Notes: generated by a model not told the origin, from the sequence alone. 64,000 bases of DNA from Aquabacterium sp. OR-4 (GCF_025290835.2 NZ_JAOCQD020000001.1:2418001-2482000); one strand, 5' to 3'. Positions 33,155 to 42,470 are shown, counted from the first letter of the stretch. Translations and numbers: made by a program.

Positions 33155-33592
33155 TCAGAACAGGCCGAACAGCTTGGCGCCCAGCAGCGCGGTAAGCACC
33201 AGGCTGGCGGCAAACACCACCACCGCCGAGCTGTGGCCCTGCTCCTTGGTCACGCTGTGGGTGGCGTCCATCCACAGGTGGCGCACACCGGCGAAGGCGT
33301 GGTGCAGGAAGCTCCAGATCAGCGCCAGCACCGCCAGCTTGACGATCAGCGCCGGCACGAAGCCGATGCCGGCGACAAAGGCGCTGGTGTAGGCGTCGTA
33401 CGAGATTTCGGAGCTGACGCTCTTGTCGAACAGCCAGATCACGAACGGCAGCAGGCCGAACATGATCAGGCCGCTGGCGCGGTGCAGGATGGACAGCTTG
33501 GCCGCCAAAGGCAGCCGGTACTGCAGCGCCTCGATCAGCTTCATGTTCTCGCCCGGTCTTGAAACGGGCCGGGTCTTGATGCTCTCTGCCAT
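33155..33592 (-). CDS. sdhC: Succinate dehydrogenase cytochrome b556 subunit
   Basis: 145 residues, three transmembrane helices (about 40-58, 75-100, 120-143). The motifs LSILHRASGLIMF and FLHHAFAGVRHLWMD give the quinone-site Ser/Arg and the heme-ligand His. It is the first gene of sdhCDAB-sdhE-gltA. The region between it and the GntR gene (33593-33721) should carry the operon promoter; TTGCAATAAAC at about 33628-33645 (minus sense) is a candidate -10 area, but I cannot assign boxes with confidence, and the GTCTTATATAAGAC palindrome of mdh and acnB is not there. Confidence 0.95.
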   Translation of the reverse strand: MAESIKTRPVSRPGENMKLIEALQYRLPLAAKLSILHRASGLIMFGLLPFVIWLFDKSVSSEISYDAYTSAFVAGIGFVPALIVKLAVLALIWSFLHHAFAGVRHLWMDATHSVTKEQGHSSAVVVFAASLVLTALLGAKLFGLF

Positions 33593-33721
33593 GTTTGGAT
33601 GCCTCGACGTAATCCGGGTGAAACCCTTGGAGTTTATTGCAACGCAGCAGGCTTACCGCAGGCTTGTACAAAGCCCGACACGCCGGCCACGCTGACTTGG
33701 ATGGGCAGACCGCGCCCGCTC

Positions 33722-34528
33722 TCAGCTGAGCTCATTGCGATAGAAATGCCCGCTGGTGTTGTAGAGGCCGCGGCGCAGCTCGACCGGCTTGTCGTCATAG
33801 GTGAACGACAGGCGCTCGACGCTCAGCAGCGGCGTGCCGGCGGGCACGGCCAGCAGCTCGGCGTCGGCCGCATCGGCCGGCAGCGCGCGGATGCGCTCCT
33901 CGGCACGGATCATGCGCACGCCGAACTCGGTCTCGAACATGCCGTACATCGGGCCCTTGTAGTCGGCCAGGCGCTCGGCCGTGAGGCCCTTGAACAGCAC
34001 GCCAGGCAGCCAGATCTCGTCGAGCACCACCGGGCGCTCGCCGGCGGGCTGCACGGTCTTGTCGGGCGCCAGCAGCAGGCGGCGCAGCTGCACCACGGCA
34101 TCGCCGCTCTTGATCGCCAGCGCGCGGGCCACGTCGGCCGGGGCGCGGGCGCGCCGGCAGTCCAGCAGGCGCCGCGCCAGGCGCTGGTCGCTGCCGTCGT
34201 CGGGCATCAGGCGCAGAAAGCGGTACTGGATGTGCTGCTCGGCATGCGTGGCCACGAAGGTGCCCTTGCCCTGGCGGCGCACCAGCAGGTTCTCGGCCGC
34301 CAGCTCGTCGATGGCCTTGCGCACCGTGCCCTGGCTGACCTTGTAGCGCGCGGCCAGCTCCAGCTCACTGGGAATGGCCTCGGCCGGCTTCCAGGTGCCG
34401 GCCTGCAACTCGCGGGTCAGCAGCGCCTTGATCTGCTGGTACAGCGGCGCGAAGGCCGGCCCGGCCGGGCCGGACTCGCCGGCCTCGGCAGCGGCGGCGG
34501 CATGTGGCAGGGCAGGCAACGCAGGCAT
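33722..34528 (-). CDS. GntR-family regulator (HutC/UTRA type), probable TCA-cycle regulator
   Basis: 268 residues from ATG 34526-34528 (MPALPALPHAAAAAEAG). The winged helix (about 28-95: FAPLYQQIKALLTRELQ ... YKVSQGTVRKAIDELAAENLLVRRQGKGTFV) is followed by a UTRA ligand-binding domain (about 115-265). The open frame reaches 34597, but that start lies inside the palindromic operator, so it is rejected. The gene is divergent from mdh across ATGTCTTATATAAGACAT, and the core of this palindrome recurs in the acnB promoter; I infer autoregulation and control of mdh and acnB. Effector unknown, possibly a TCA intermediate. Confidence 0.85.
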   Translation of the reverse strand: MPALPALPHAAAAAEAGESGPAGPAFAPLYQQIKALLTRELQAGTWKPAEAIPSELELAARYKVSQGTVRKAIDELAAENLLVRRQGKGTFVATHAEQHIQYRFLRLMPDDGSDQRLARRLLDCRRARAPADVARALAIKSGDAVVQLRRLLLAPDKTVQPAGERPVVLDEIWLPGVLFKGLTAERLADYKGPMYGMFETEFGVRMIRAEERIRALPADAADAELLAVPAGTPLLSVERLSFTYDDKPVELRRGLYNTSGHFYRNELS

Positions 34529-34579
34529 GTATCGGATTGCAGCACAGACCGCCGCCAGCCGTCCATCGAATGCTGACAG

Positions 34580-34597
34580 ATGTCTTATATAAGACAT
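34580..34597. promoter_or_regulatory. 18-bp palindromic operator between gntR and mdh
   Basis: ATGTCTTATATAAGACAT is a perfect palindrome, 52 bases upstream of the gntR ATG and 7 bases upstream of the mdh -35 box. Its 14-base core GTCTTATATAAGAC is identical to the one inside the acnB promoter at 38349-38362. Two such copies in GC-rich DNA are very unlikely by chance. Confidence 0.85.
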
Positions 34598-34604
34598 GAG
34601 ACCT

Positions 34605-34633
34605 TTGACATCCTCCGTGGCAACCCCTAGACT
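34605..34633 (+). promoter_or_regulatory. Sigma-70 type promoter of mdh
   Basis: TTGACA at 34605-34610, a 17-base spacer, and TAGACT at 34628-34633. The transcript would have a leader of about 165-170 bases before the mdh ATG. The operator palindrome ends directly upstream of the -35 box. Confidence 0.75.
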
Positions 34634-34808
34634 CGCCTACACTTCGTGTCGACCTGCCTGGCAGCGCGCCGTCAGCCGTATCGGCCGCGCGCCCGGCGCC
34701 AGTGCCAAGAGGCATGGGCGCCGCCGGGACACCGGTCGCAGGCACCGGCCGCACGCCGGTACAAGACGGTTACATCAACCTCTCCCTGATCCCTTCCTGG
34801 AGCCCACC

Positions 34809-35795
34809 ATGAGCAAGAAGCCCGTTCGCGTCGCCGTCACTGGCGCCGCCGGCCAGATCGGTTACGCCCTGCTGTTCCGCATTGCCTCGGGCGAAATGCT
34901 CGGCAAGGACCAGCCGGTGATCCTGCAGCTGCTGGAGATCGCCGACGAGAAGGCCCAGAACGCGCTGAAGGGCGTGATCATGGAGCTGGAAGACTGCGCG
35001 TTCCCGCTGCTGGCCGGCATCGAGGCCCACAGCGACCCGATGACCGCCTTCAAGGACACCGACTACGCCCTGCTGGTGGGTGCCCGTCCGCGCGGCCCCG
35101 GCATGGAGCGCGCCGACCTGCTGGCCGCCAACGCCCAGATCTTCACCGCCCAGGGCAAGGCCCTGGACAAGGTGGCCTCGCGCAACGTGCGCGTGCTGGT
35201 GGTGGGCAACCCGGCCAACACCAACGCCTACATCGCGATGAAGTCGGCCCCCAGCCTGCCGGCCAAGAACTTCACCGCCATGCTGCGCCTGGACCACAAC
35301 CGCGCCGCCAGCCAGATTGCCGCCAAGATGGGCATCGCCGTGGGCGACATCGAGAAGCTGGCCGTGTGGGGCAACCACTCGCCCACCATGTACGCCGACT
35401 ACCGCTTTGCCACCGTCAACGGCAAGAGCGTCAAGGACGCCATCAACGACCACGACTGGAACGCCAACACCTTCCTGCCCACGGTGGGCAAGCGCGGTGC
35501 GGCCATCATCGCCGCGCGCGGCCTGTCGTCGGCCGCCTCGGCCGCCAACGCCGCCATCGACCACATGCGCGACTGGGCGCTGGGCACCAACGGCAAGTGG
35601 GTGACCATGGGCATCCCGTCCAAGGGCGAGTACGGCATCCCCGCCGAGGTGATGTTCGGCTACCCGGTCACCTGCGAAGGTGGCGAGTACAAGATCGTCG
35701 AAGGCCTGCCGATCGACGCCTTCTCGCAAGAGTGCATCAACAAGACCCTGGCCGAGCTGCAGGGCGAGCAGGACGGCGTCAAGCACCTGCTGTAA
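34809..35795 (+). CDS. mdh: Malate dehydrogenase
   Basis: NAD-dependent oxidation of malate to oxaloacetate; 328 residues starting [25 protein letters not shown], the Rossmann TGAAGQIGY loop. Active-site blocks: [40 protein letters not shown] (the catalytic Asp) and [13 protein letters not shown] (the catalytic His). GGAGCCCACC precedes ATG 34809. Its promoter carries the GntR palindrome, and a hairpin terminator follows 45 bases after the stop. This is the cytosolic-type (LDH-like length) bacterial enzyme. Confidence 0.98.
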   Translation: MSKKPVRVAVTGAAGQIGYALLFRIASGEMLGKDQPVILQLLEIADEKAQNALKGVIMELEDCAFPLLAGIEAHSDPMTAFKDTDYALLVGARPRGPGMERADLLAANAQIFTAQGKALDKVASRNVRVLVVGNPANTNAYIAMKSAPSLPAKNFTAMLRLDHNRAASQIAAKMGIAVGDIEKLAVWGNHSPTMYADYRFATVNGKSVKDAINDHDWNANTFLPTVGKRGAAIIAARGLSSAASAANAAIDHMRDWALGTNGKWVTMGIPSKGEYGIPAEVMFGYPVTCEGGEYKIVEGLPIDAFSQECINKTLAELQGEQDGVKHLL

Positions 35796-35840
35796 AGCCG
35801 CAGACCCCGGGCGCCTGGCGCCCACCCCCGAGGGGTCAGC

Positions 35841-35873
35841 AAAGCCGGACTGGGCAACCCAGATCCGGCTTTG
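35841..35873 (+). terminator. Terminator hairpin after mdh
   Basis: AAAGCCGGA and its complement TCCGGCTTT enclose an inner CTGGG/CCCAG stem with a short CAA loop; TTTGTCGTTT follows. It separates mdh from the citE-like gene. Confidence 0.85.
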
Positions 35874-35969
35874 TCGTTTCTGCCTCCCCGCGCACCCCTG
35901 GCCGCCGTGCCGCCTGCTTTCTGCCGGGGGCTGGTCTGGTGCTTTGCACGGGGCAGAGATACTTGCACC

Positions 35970-36983
35970 ATGACCCCATCCCTGCTGCCCCAACAGGCCC
36001 TCGTCGACGACGGTGACGCGGCGCCCGACATCCCGGTGTGTGACCACTATTGCGGCACCGAGCCGCGCATGCGCAAGGCGCTGGCGCTGCAGGCCGAGCT
36101 GGGCCCGGTGTTCGACATCACGCTCGATTGCGAAGATGGCGCACCGGTGGGCGCCGAGGCCGCGCATGCGCAGCTGTGCGCCGAGCTGGCGCTGTCGGCC
36201 GACAACCGCTTCGGCCGCGTGGGTGTGCGGGTGCATCCGGTCGACCATGCCAGCTTCGAGGCCGATCTCGACACGCTGATCGGCCGCGCCGGTGACCGCC
36301 TGGCCTTTGTGATGGTGCCCAAGCCACGCCACCTGGCCGATGCGCAGCAGGCCATGGCCCTGATCGAGCAGACCGCGCGCCGCCACGGCCGCGGCCAGGC
36401 CCTGCCGGTGCACATGCTGGTCGAGACCCACGGCGCGCTGCGCGATGTGCAGGCCATCGCCCAGCTGCCGCGCATCCAGAGCCTGTCGTTCGGGCTGATG
36501 GACTTCGTCTCGGCGCACCGCGGCGCGATTCCGCACACCGCCATGGGCGTGCAGGGCCAGTTCACGCACCCGCTGGTGGTGCGCGCCAAGCTCGAGATCG
36601 CCGCCGCCTGCCATGCCGCGGCCAAGGTGCCCTCGCACTGCGTGGTCACCGAGTTCAAGGACGCCCAGGCGCTGGCCGCGGCCGCCACCCGCGCCGCGCG
36701 CGAGTTCGGCTACACGCGCATGTGGAGCATCCACCCCGACCAGATCCGCGTCATCGTCGACGCCTTCTCGCCCAGCACGGCCGAGGTCGACCAGGCGCTC
36801 GAGATCCTGCTGGCCGCGCAGGCGGCGCAATGGGCGCCGATCCGCCACCGCCATGCCGGCCAGGACCAGCTGCACGACCGCGCCAGCTACCGCTACTTCT
36901 GGCAGGTGCTGCTGCGCGCGCGCCGCACCGGCCAGCCCTTGCCGGCCGAAGCGGCGCTGGCCCTGTTCGGGCAGGCCGCATGA
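35970..36983 (+). CDS. HpcH/HpaI aldolase / citrate-lyase beta (CitE-like) family protein
   Basis: 337 residues from ATG 35970 (MTPSLLPQQALVDDGDAAP). TIM-barrel CoA-ester lyase family; the metal and CoA-thioester binding motifs are seen as FDITLDCEDGAPVG (Glu/Asp), VGVRVHPVDH, HMLVETHGALRD (Glu ligand), SLSFGLMDFVSAH and WSIHPDQIRVIVDAF. No citD or citF partner is present, so it is not a citrate lyase subunit; malyl-, citramalyl- or malyl/methylmalyl-CoA lyase-like activities are possible. Similar genes occur between mdh and acnB in Burkholderiales TCA clusters. The stop overlaps the next start (ATGA). Confidence 0.85.
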   Translation: MTPSLLPQQALVDDGDAAPDIPVCDHYCGTEPRMRKALALQAELGPVFDITLDCEDGAPVGAEAAHAQLCAELALSADNRFGRVGVRVHPVDHASFEADLDTLIGRAGDRLAFVMVPKPRHLADAQQAMALIEQTARRHGRGQALPVHMLVETHGALRDVQAIAQLPRIQSLSFGLMDFVSAHRGAIPHTAMGVQGQFTHPLVVRAKLEIAAACHAAAKVPSHCVVTEFKDAQALAAAATRAAREFGYTRMWSIHPDQIRVIVDAFSPSTAEVDQALEILLAAQAAQWAPIRHRHAGQDQLHDRASYRYFWQVLLRARRTGQPLPAEAALALFGQAA

Positions 36984-37804
36984 GCGGCCCGTCGATCCGC
37001 GGCCAGCGCGCCGCCCTGGCCGCCCTGGCCGCCCTGGCGAGCTTCGCCAGTCTCGCGAGCCTGGCCACGGCCACCGCCTTGGCCTGGCCCGCCCCGGCCC
37101 TGGCGCAGACCAAGACGCCCGCTGCGACCAAAGCCCAGGCCACCCGACCGGCGGCCACCAAGGCCGGCCCGGCGCGGCCGGCCAGCGGCAAGGCCACCGC
37201 GGCCAAGCCCGCGGCCGTGGCCGCCGCGGCAGCGGCACCGGTGCTCAGCGCCGGCGAGCTTGACGTGGTGGACCGCGTGCTCACCGGGGTGGCCGACTGC
37301 GAGTTCAAGCAGCAGATCAGCGTCTTGGCGGTGCCGGGCCAGCACGGCCTGTTCGAGATCCGCCATCTGAAGCAGCGCTACCGCATGAGCCCGCGCGAAA
37401 CCGCCACCGGCGCGGTGCGGCTGGAAGACCCGCACAACGGCATGCTGTGGATCCAGATCCCGAGCAAGTCGATGCTGATGGACAGCCGCCGCGGCCAGCG
37501 CGTGGTTGACCACTGCCTGCACGCCGAGCAGCGCGCCGCACTCACCGCGGTGCAGCAGGCAGGCACCCATCTGGGCATTGCGCCGGCGCCGGCCACCGCT
37601 GCGGCCACCAACGCGGCCACCAACGCGACCACCAACGCCGCCACCAACGCGGCCTCTGCGCCGGCAGCACAAGCGTCGGCACCGGCCCCCATGCCCGCAG
37701 CGGCAGCAGCGGATGCCCGTGCTGGCGCCCCCAACCCGGCCAGCTCGGCCAGCCCGGCCACGCCAGCACCGGCGCCAACGGCCCCCGCCACGCACCAGCC
37801 GTGA
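36980..37804 (+). CDS. Secreted Ala-rich protein of unknown function
   Basis: 274 residues, translationally coupled to the CitE-like gene through ATGA at 36980-36983. Signal peptide: LAALAALASFASLASLATATALAWPAPALAQ. A Lys/Ala/Pro linker leads to a compact domain of about 110 residues (about 90-200: LDVVDRVLTGVADCEFKQQISV ... LKQRYRMSPRETATGAVRLE ... VVDHCLHAEQRAAL) with two cysteines (in DCEF and DHCL) that could form a disulfide in the periplasm. The tail is TNAATNATTNAATNA-type repeats and Ala/Pro. I do not recognise the family by name; its recurring place in TCA gene clusters is all that suggests a role. Confidence 0.8.
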   Translation: MSGPSIRGQRAALAALAALASFASLASLATATALAWPAPALAQTKTPAATKAQATRPAATKAGPARPASGKATAAKPAAVAAAAAAPVLSAGELDVVDRVLTGVADCEFKQQISVLAVPGQHGLFEIRHLKQRYRMSPRETATGAVRLEDPHNGMLWIQIPSKSMLMDSRRGQRVVDHCLHAEQRAALTAVQQAGTHLGIAPAPATAAATNAATNATTNAATNAASAPAAQASAPAPMPAAAAADARAGAPNPASSASPATPAPAPTAPATHQP

Positions 37805-38023
37805 CCCGCATCACGCCCGGCACGGCCCGGGCGCGTTGCGGCACTCAAGCCCGCCTGCCCCGCGCCGAGAAACCGTAGCGCTGCCCTGGCCTGTGCCGGG
37901 GCTGGCACAAGGCCCGCGGCGTTCAGGGGTCTTGCCGGGCATTCCCGCGCGGGCTGGCAGCCTGCGACGGGCTTTCGTATGCTGCTGCGCAGCATTGACC
38001 TTCATCAACCCGAAGCTTTCACC

Positions 38024-38158
38024 ATGACGATCGTGTTTCTGGCCCTCGTGCCGCTTGTGTTTGCCGCTGGCAGCCTGACCTGGCTGATGACCATGGGTGC
38101 CAAGGTGCAGGCCGAATCCGACGCCTGGGCCGCGCAGTGGATGCGCGACAACGCCTGA
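38024..38158 (+). CDS. Small single-span membrane protein, 44 residues
   Basis: ATG 38024 to TGA 38158, encoding MTIVFLALVPLVFAAGSLTW then a hydrophilic tail ending AQWMRDNA. A hydrophobic helix spans about residues 3-24; the tail is charged. G/C-rich third positions resemble real genes of this genome, and a strong terminator with a T8 tract follows after 64 bases. The start is preceded by GAAGCTTTCACC, a weak ribosome-binding site. Function unknown. The upstream stretch 37805-38023 shows no other gene. Confidence 0.55.
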   Translation: MTIVFLALVPLVFAAGSLTWLMTMGAKVQAESDAWAAQWMRDNA

Positions 38159-38222
38159 GCGTTCCGGCGCGCGGCACCACGGCCTGAGCGCCACCGCGCC
38201 AGGCGCCCGGCACGCCGCGGCA

Positions 38223-38250
38223 GCCCGCCCCCACCGGCGGGCTTTTTTTT
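38223..38250 (+). terminator. Rho-independent terminator before acnB
   Basis: GCCCGCC (38223-38229) pairs with GGCGGGC (38236-38242), followed by eight T. It closes the transcript that includes the 44-residue peptide and possibly the CitE-like and secreted-protein genes, and insulates acnB. Confidence 0.93.
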
Positions 38251-38341
38251 GCCCGCGCACGCACGCCATGGGCTTGTCAGCCCGGCGTGCGGGCGCTGCG
38301 TCAGAATGTCCTGTTCCCGTGCAGTCCGCTGTGGATTCCGC

Positions 38342-38369
38342 TTGGCAAGTCTTATATAAGACATAAAAT
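38342..38369 (+). promoter_or_regulatory. acnB promoter with GntR palindrome in the spacer
   Basis: TTGGCA (38342-38347) and TAAAAT (38364-38369) with a 16-base spacer make a good sigma-70 promoter. The palindrome GTCTTATATAAGAC (38349-38362) fills the spacer exactly, so a bound protein would block RNA polymerase; repression is therefore expected. Confidence 0.8.
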
Positions 38370-38475
38370 ATCGGACAAACCCGAACGCCCGGCATGGCCA
38401 GCCCCGGCCGTGCCGGCGGGCAAACCCGCCGCCCGCCTCTCCCGTCGTCGAAACCCTCTCACAGGAGCCCTCGAG

Positions 38476-41067
38476 ATGCTGCAAGCCTACCGCCAACACG
38501 TGGCCGAACGTGCCACCCTCGGCATCCCCCCGCTGCCGCTGACCGCAGCCCAAGTTTCCGAGCTGATCGAGCTGATCAAGGCGCCGCCCGCGGGCGAAGA
38601 CGCCTTTTTGCTGGATCTGCTGACCCACCGCGTGCCGCCGGGCGTGGATGACGCGGCCAAGGTCAAGGCCAGCTTCCTGGCCGCCGTGGCGCACGGCGAG
38701 CTGAAGGTGGGCCTGGTCTCCAAGGCCAAGGCCACCGAGCTGCTGGGCACCATGGTGGGCGGCTACAACGTGCACCCGCTGATCGAGCTGCTCGACGATG
38801 CCGAGGTGGCTGGCGTGGCCGCTGCCGCGCTGAAGAAGACGCTGCTGATGTTCGACTTCTTCAACGACGTTGCCGCCAAGGCCAAGGCGGGCAACGCCCA
38901 CGCCAAGGACGTGATGCAGAGCTGGGCCGATGGCGAGTGGTTCACCTCGCGCCCCGAGGTGCCCAAGAGCATCACCGTCACCGTGTTCAAGGTGCCCGGC
39001 GAGACCAACACCGACGACCTGAGCCCGGCGCCCGACGCCTGGAGCCGCCCCGACATCCCGCTGCACTACCTGGCGATGCTGAAGAACACGCGCACCGACG
39101 CGGCCTTCAAGCCCGAGGAAGATGGCAAGCGCGGCCCGATGCAGTTCATCGAGGACCTGAAGAAGAAGGGCCACCTGGTGGCCTACGTGGGCGACGTGGT
39201 GGGCACCGGCTCCAGCCGCAAGAGCGCCACCAACTCGGTGATCTGGGCCACCGGCCAGGACATCCCCTTCGTGCCGAACAAGCGCTTCGGCGGCGTCACG
39301 CTGGGCGGCAAGATCGCCCCGATCTTCTTCAACACGCAAGAGGATTCGGGCTCGCTGCCGATCGAGGTGGACGTGTCCAAGCTCGAGATGGGCGACGTGA
39401 TCGACGTGCTGCCCTACGACGGCAAGATCACCAAAGACGGCCAGACGGTGGTCGAGTTCAAGCTCAAGAGCGACGTGCTCTTTGACGAAGTGCGCGCCGG
39501 CGGCCGCATCAACCTGATCATCGGCCGCTCGCTCACCGCCAAGGCACGCGAGTTCCTGGGCCTGGGCGCGAGCACCCTGTTCCGCCTGCCGGCCGCCCCG
39601 GTGGCCACGCAGGCCGGCTTCACGCTGGCGCAAAAGATGGTGGGCCGCGCCGTGGGTCTGCCCGAGGGCCAGGGCGTGCGCCCGGGCACCTACTGCGAGC
39701 CGCGCATGACCACCGTGGGCAGCCAGGACACCACCGGCCCCATGACCCGCGACGAGCTGAAGGACCTGGCCTGCCTGGGCTTCAGCGCGGACCTGGTGAT
39801 GCAGAGCTTCTGCCACACCGCGGCCTACCCCAAGCCGGTGGACGCCAAGATGCACCGCGAGCTGCCGCCCTTCATCAGCAGCCGCGGCGGCGTGGCCCTG
39901 CGCCCGGGCGACGGCGTGATCCACAGCTGGCTCAACCGCCTGCTGCTGCCCGACACCGTGGGCACCGGCGGCGACAGCCACACCCGCTTCCCCATCGGCA
40001 TCAGCTTCCCGGCCGGCTCGGGCCTGGTGGCCTTTGGCGCGGCCACCGGCGTGATGCCGCTGGACATGCCCGAATCGGTGCTGGTGCGCTTCAAGGGCAG
40101 CATGCAGCCTGGCGTGACCCTGCGTGACCTGGTGCATGCCATCCCGATGTACGCCCTCAAGGCCGGCCTGCTCACCGTGGCCAAGGCCGGCAAGAAGAAC
40201 GTGTTCTCGGGCCGCATCCTCGAGATCGAAGGCCTGCCCGACCTGAAGGTGGAGCAAGCCTTCGAGCTGAGCGACGCCTCGGCCGAGCGCAGCGCCGCCG
40301 GCTGCACCATCCAGCTCAACAAGGAGCCGGTGGCCGAGTACCTCAAGAGCAACATCGTTCTGATGAAGAACATGATTGCCGACGGCTACGCCGACGCCAA
40401 GACCCTGGCCCGCCGCATCGAGAAGGTCGAGGCCTGGCTGGCCAGCCCCAACCTGCTGGCCGCCGACGCCAACGCCGAGTACGCCGCGGTGATCGAGATC
40501 GACCTGGCCGAGATCACCGAGCCGATCGTCTGCTGTCCGAACGACCCGGACGATGCCAAGTCCCTCAGCGAAGTGGCCGGCACCAAGATCGACGAGGCCT
40601 TCATCGGCAGCTGCATGACCAACATCGGCCACTTCCGCGCAGCGGCCACGGTGCTGGGCGGCGCGCGCGACATCCCGGTGAAGCTGTGGATCGCCCCGCC
40701 GACCAAGATGGACGCGGCCGAGCTGATGAAGGAAGGCCACTACGCCAACTTCGGCACCGCCGGTGCGCGCACCGAGATGCCCGGCTGCAGCCTGTGCATG
40801 GGCAACCAGGCCCAGGTGAAGGAAGGCGCGACCGTCATCTCGACGTCGACCCGCAACTTCCCGAACCGCCTGGGCAAGAACACCAACGTGTTCCTGGGCT
40901 CGGCCGAGCTGGCCGCCGTGGCCTCCAAGCTGGGCAAGCTGCCCAGCAAGGACGAGTACCTGGCCGCCACCGGCGTGATCACCGCCAAGGCCGACCAGAT
41001 CTACAAGTACATGAACTTCGACCAGATCGGCGAGTACGCGGATGTGGCCAAGGGCGTGACGGCCTGA
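38476..41067 (+). CDS. acnB: Aconitate hydratase B / 2-methylisocitrate dehydratase
   Basis: 863 residues from ATG 38476 ([21 protein letters not shown]), the AcnB length. HEAT-like domain at the N-terminus (about 1-160), swivel domain (about 170-390, with [15 protein letters not shown]), then the [4Fe-4S] catalytic domains with [29 protein letters not shown] and [13 protein letters not shown] supplying the cluster cysteines. Isomerises citrate to isocitrate; AcnB can also act in the 2-methylcitrate cycle. CAGGAGCCCTCGAG precedes the ATG. The gene has its own operator-controlled promoter and its own terminator. Confidence 0.98.
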   Translation: MLQAYRQHVAERATLGIPPLPLTAAQVSELIELIKAPPAGEDAFLLDLLTHRVPPGVDDAAKVKASFLAAVAHGELKVGLVSKAKATELLGTMVGGYNVHPLIELLDDAEVAGVAAAALKKTLLMFDFFNDVAAKAKAGNAHAKDVMQSWADGEWFTSRPEVPKSITVTVFKVPGETNTDDLSPAPDAWSRPDIPLHYLAMLKNTRTDAAFKPEEDGKRGPMQFIEDLKKKGHLVAYVGDVVGTGSSRKSATNSVIWATGQDIPFVPNKRFGGVTLGGKIAPIFFNTQEDSGSLPIEVDVSKLEMGDVIDVLPYDGKITKDGQTVVEFKLKSDVLFDEVRAGGRINLIIGRSLTAKAREFLGLGASTLFRLPAAPVATQAGFTLAQKMVGRAVGLPEGQGVRPGTYCEPRMTTVGSQDTTGPMTRDELKDLACLGFSADLVMQSFCHTAAYPKPVDAKMHRELPPFISSRGGVALRPGDGVIHSWLNRLLLPDTVGTGGDSHTRFPIGISFPAGSGLVAFGAATGVMPLDMPESVLVRFKGSMQPGVTLRDLVHAIPMYALKAGLLTVAKAGKKNVFSGRILEIEGLPDLKVEQAFELSDASAERSAAGCTIQLNKEPVAEYLKSNIVLMKNMIADGYADAKTLARRIEKVEAWLASPNLLAADANAEYAAVIEIDLAEITEPIVCCPNDPDDAKSLSEVAGTKIDEAFIGSCMTNIGHFRAAATVLGGARDIPVKLWIAPPTKMDAAELMKEGHYANFGTAGARTEMPGCSLCMGNQAQVKEGATVISTSTRNFPNRLGKNTNVFLGSAELAAVASKLGKLPSKDEYLAATGVITAKADQIYKYMNFDQIGEYADVAKGVTA

Positions 41068-41108
41068 CAGCCCGGCTGAGCGGCATGCTCAGCCCCCCCC
41101 CAGCACAA

Positions 41109-41140
41109 CGGCCCGCCGGGGAAACCCGGCGGGCCGTTTG
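41109..41140 (+). terminator. Terminator hairpin of acnB
   Basis: A perfect 12-bp stem (41109-41120 with 41125-41136) capped by a GAAA tetraloop, followed by TTTGTCT. It lies 41 bases after the acnB stop. A smaller GCTGAGC/GCTCAGC hairpin and a run of nine C precede it. Confidence 0.88.
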
Positions 41141-41531
41141 TCTGCATGAGATCGCCAGCGCCTGGCCGGCGTCGCCCAGCGCAGCCAAGGCACAAAACCG
41201 CGCCTCAGTGCCATGCGCGGCCAGTGCCTGGGCGCTGCGCTTCTTGATCAGTCTGTTCAGGCTGAGGCCGAAGCTGCCCACATCGCCTCACGACACGTCA
41301 AGCCGAAAGCCGCCGCCGGTGTGCTGGCGGCGGCGGCCGCTGCCGCGGCAAAGGCCTTGCGCAAAGGCCTGTACGGCCTGGGTATCGGGCGGCACCCAGG
41401 GCTGGCCATCGGTGCGATGGCGCTCGTGGCGCCATGCTGCGGACTGGGCGGCCAAGCTGCTGTGGCACTGCTGTGGCCCTGCTGTGGCCCTGCGGCGGGC
41501 CGGGCCGGCGCCCGTGCCGCGCGAGAACGTG
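41141..41531. other. Intergenic region, no gene supported
   Basis: About 390 bases between the acnB terminator and the convergent unknown gene. The open frames here give Ala/Cys/Trp-rich, low-complexity products; a CTGTGGCCCTG-type direct repeat is visible at 41462-41485. I see nothing functional. Confidence 0.6.
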
Positions 41532-41999
41532 TCAGCCGTGGCGGCCGTTGCCGCCGATGATCAGGTTGAACACCTCGCGCAGCAGCCCCAGCTCCACCGG
41601 CGCGGCGCCACGCAGTTGCGGCAGGGGCTTGAAGATCGCGCCCGCCGCTTCCAGCAAGGGCTTGGGCGCGTCCTGTGTGGTGAAACGCAGCAGGTGCACA
41701 CGCACCATGCTGCCATCGGCCGCGCGCACCGATTCAATGAACTTGGGGCTGACCACCACGTCGTCATCGAGCAGGCCCAGCTGCGCCATCGCGGCCTGGC
41801 GCACGGCCTCGGCATCGTTGGGCAGATCCCCCTCGGCCGGTGCGGCGCCCTCGGGCAGCGGGCCGGGCCACAGCAGGCTGCCGCCTGGCCAGTGTGCAAA
41901 CACCAAGGCGGTGCTGTAGCTGTCGAAGTGACACAGGATGGCGCGGTTGCGCAGCAGCAGGTCGGTGGCGGGGGCCGTGGTGGTGGTGGTGAGGGACAT
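41532..41999 (-). CDS. Conserved unknown, last gene of the small Rieske operon
   Basis: 155 residues starting MSLTTTTTAPATDLLLRNRAILCHFDSYS, mixed alpha/beta with no signal peptide or membrane helix. Recognisable but unnamed blocks include DDDVVVSPKFIESVRAADGSMVRVHLLRFTT and a C-terminal LGLLREVFNLIIGG. It begins 10 bases after the 81-residue gene upstream, indicating one operon with the Rieske protein. I do not recognise the family. Confidence 0.75.
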   Translation of the reverse strand: MSLTTTTTAPATDLLLRNRAILCHFDSYSTALVFAHWPGGSLLWPGPLPEGAAPAEGDLPNDAEAVRQAAMAQLGLLDDDVVVSPKFIESVRAADGSMVRVHLLRFTTQDAPKPLLEAAGAIFKPLPQLRGAAPVELGLLREVFNLIIGGNGRHG

Positions 42000-42009
42000 G
42001 GCGCGCCTT

Positions 42010-42255
42010 TCAGAAGCCCTGGTCCTTGCGGCCCCAGGGCGTGCTGCCCGGCACCAGCAGGCCCTTGATGCCGGCCTTCTGGATGGCCGCCAGGTCTTTG
42101 TAGAACGTGGCCTCGTGCATCAGCGCGCCCCGCGGGCCCAGGATGCCCACGTACTTGGCCACCACATCGACCTCACACACATAGCCGCCACCGCAATCGG
42201 TGGTGCTGCGCACATTGCCGTCCCAGTCGATGAAGAAGCCTTCGGGGGTACTCAC
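42010..42255 (-). CDS. Conserved unknown, 81 residues
   Basis: Starts at the GTG 42253-42255, which follows CAGGAGTGACACC, a better site than the in-frame start at 42288. The product (V)STPEGFFIDWDGNVRSTTDC, then GGGYVCEVDVVAKYVGILGP, ends GSTPWGRKDQGF. It has two cysteines nine residues apart around a GGG turn; whether they bind metal is unknown. It precedes the 155-residue gene by 10 bases. The 215-base gap to the Rieske gene (42256-42470) shows no gene. Confidence 0.7.
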   Translation of the reverse strand: MSTPEGFFIDWDGNVRSTTDCGGGYVCEVDVVAKYVGILGPRGALMHEATFYKDLAAIQKAGIKGLLVPGSTPWGRKDQGF

Positions 42256-42470
42256 GGTGTCACTCCTGCCGGTTGGGCCGGGCGCCAAGCTGGTCGCGCG
42301 GCCATGCCGTCATTGGAGCAGCAAGGCCTTTTCCGACAGGATTGCTCGCCGGCTGCCGGCCTGCCCCGCACCCAGCACCCTTACCTTGAGCGTTATCAGC
42401 TATCGCCCGCACCGGCCGAAGCGCCGTGGGTTCTGGCGTGCCGAGCCCGAGGCCAGGGCCGGCGGCGCGC

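Noticed and set aside
29976..33392. 1138-codon plus-strand frame opposite sdhB, sdhA and sdhD
   Set aside because: Antisense of the sdh operon; no homologous motif.
34529..34597. Upstream start of the UTRA-type GntR regulator
   Set aside because: It would begin within the 18-bp operator palindrome; ATG 34526-34528 is more plausible.
38005..40740. 911-codon minus-strand frame opposite acnB
   Set aside because: Antisense shadow; acnB has every cluster cysteine motif and its own promoter and terminator.
41213..41560. 115-codon plus-strand frame after acnB
   Set aside because: Low-complexity Ala/Cys/Trp product overlapping the end of a convergent conserved gene; no ribosome-binding site.
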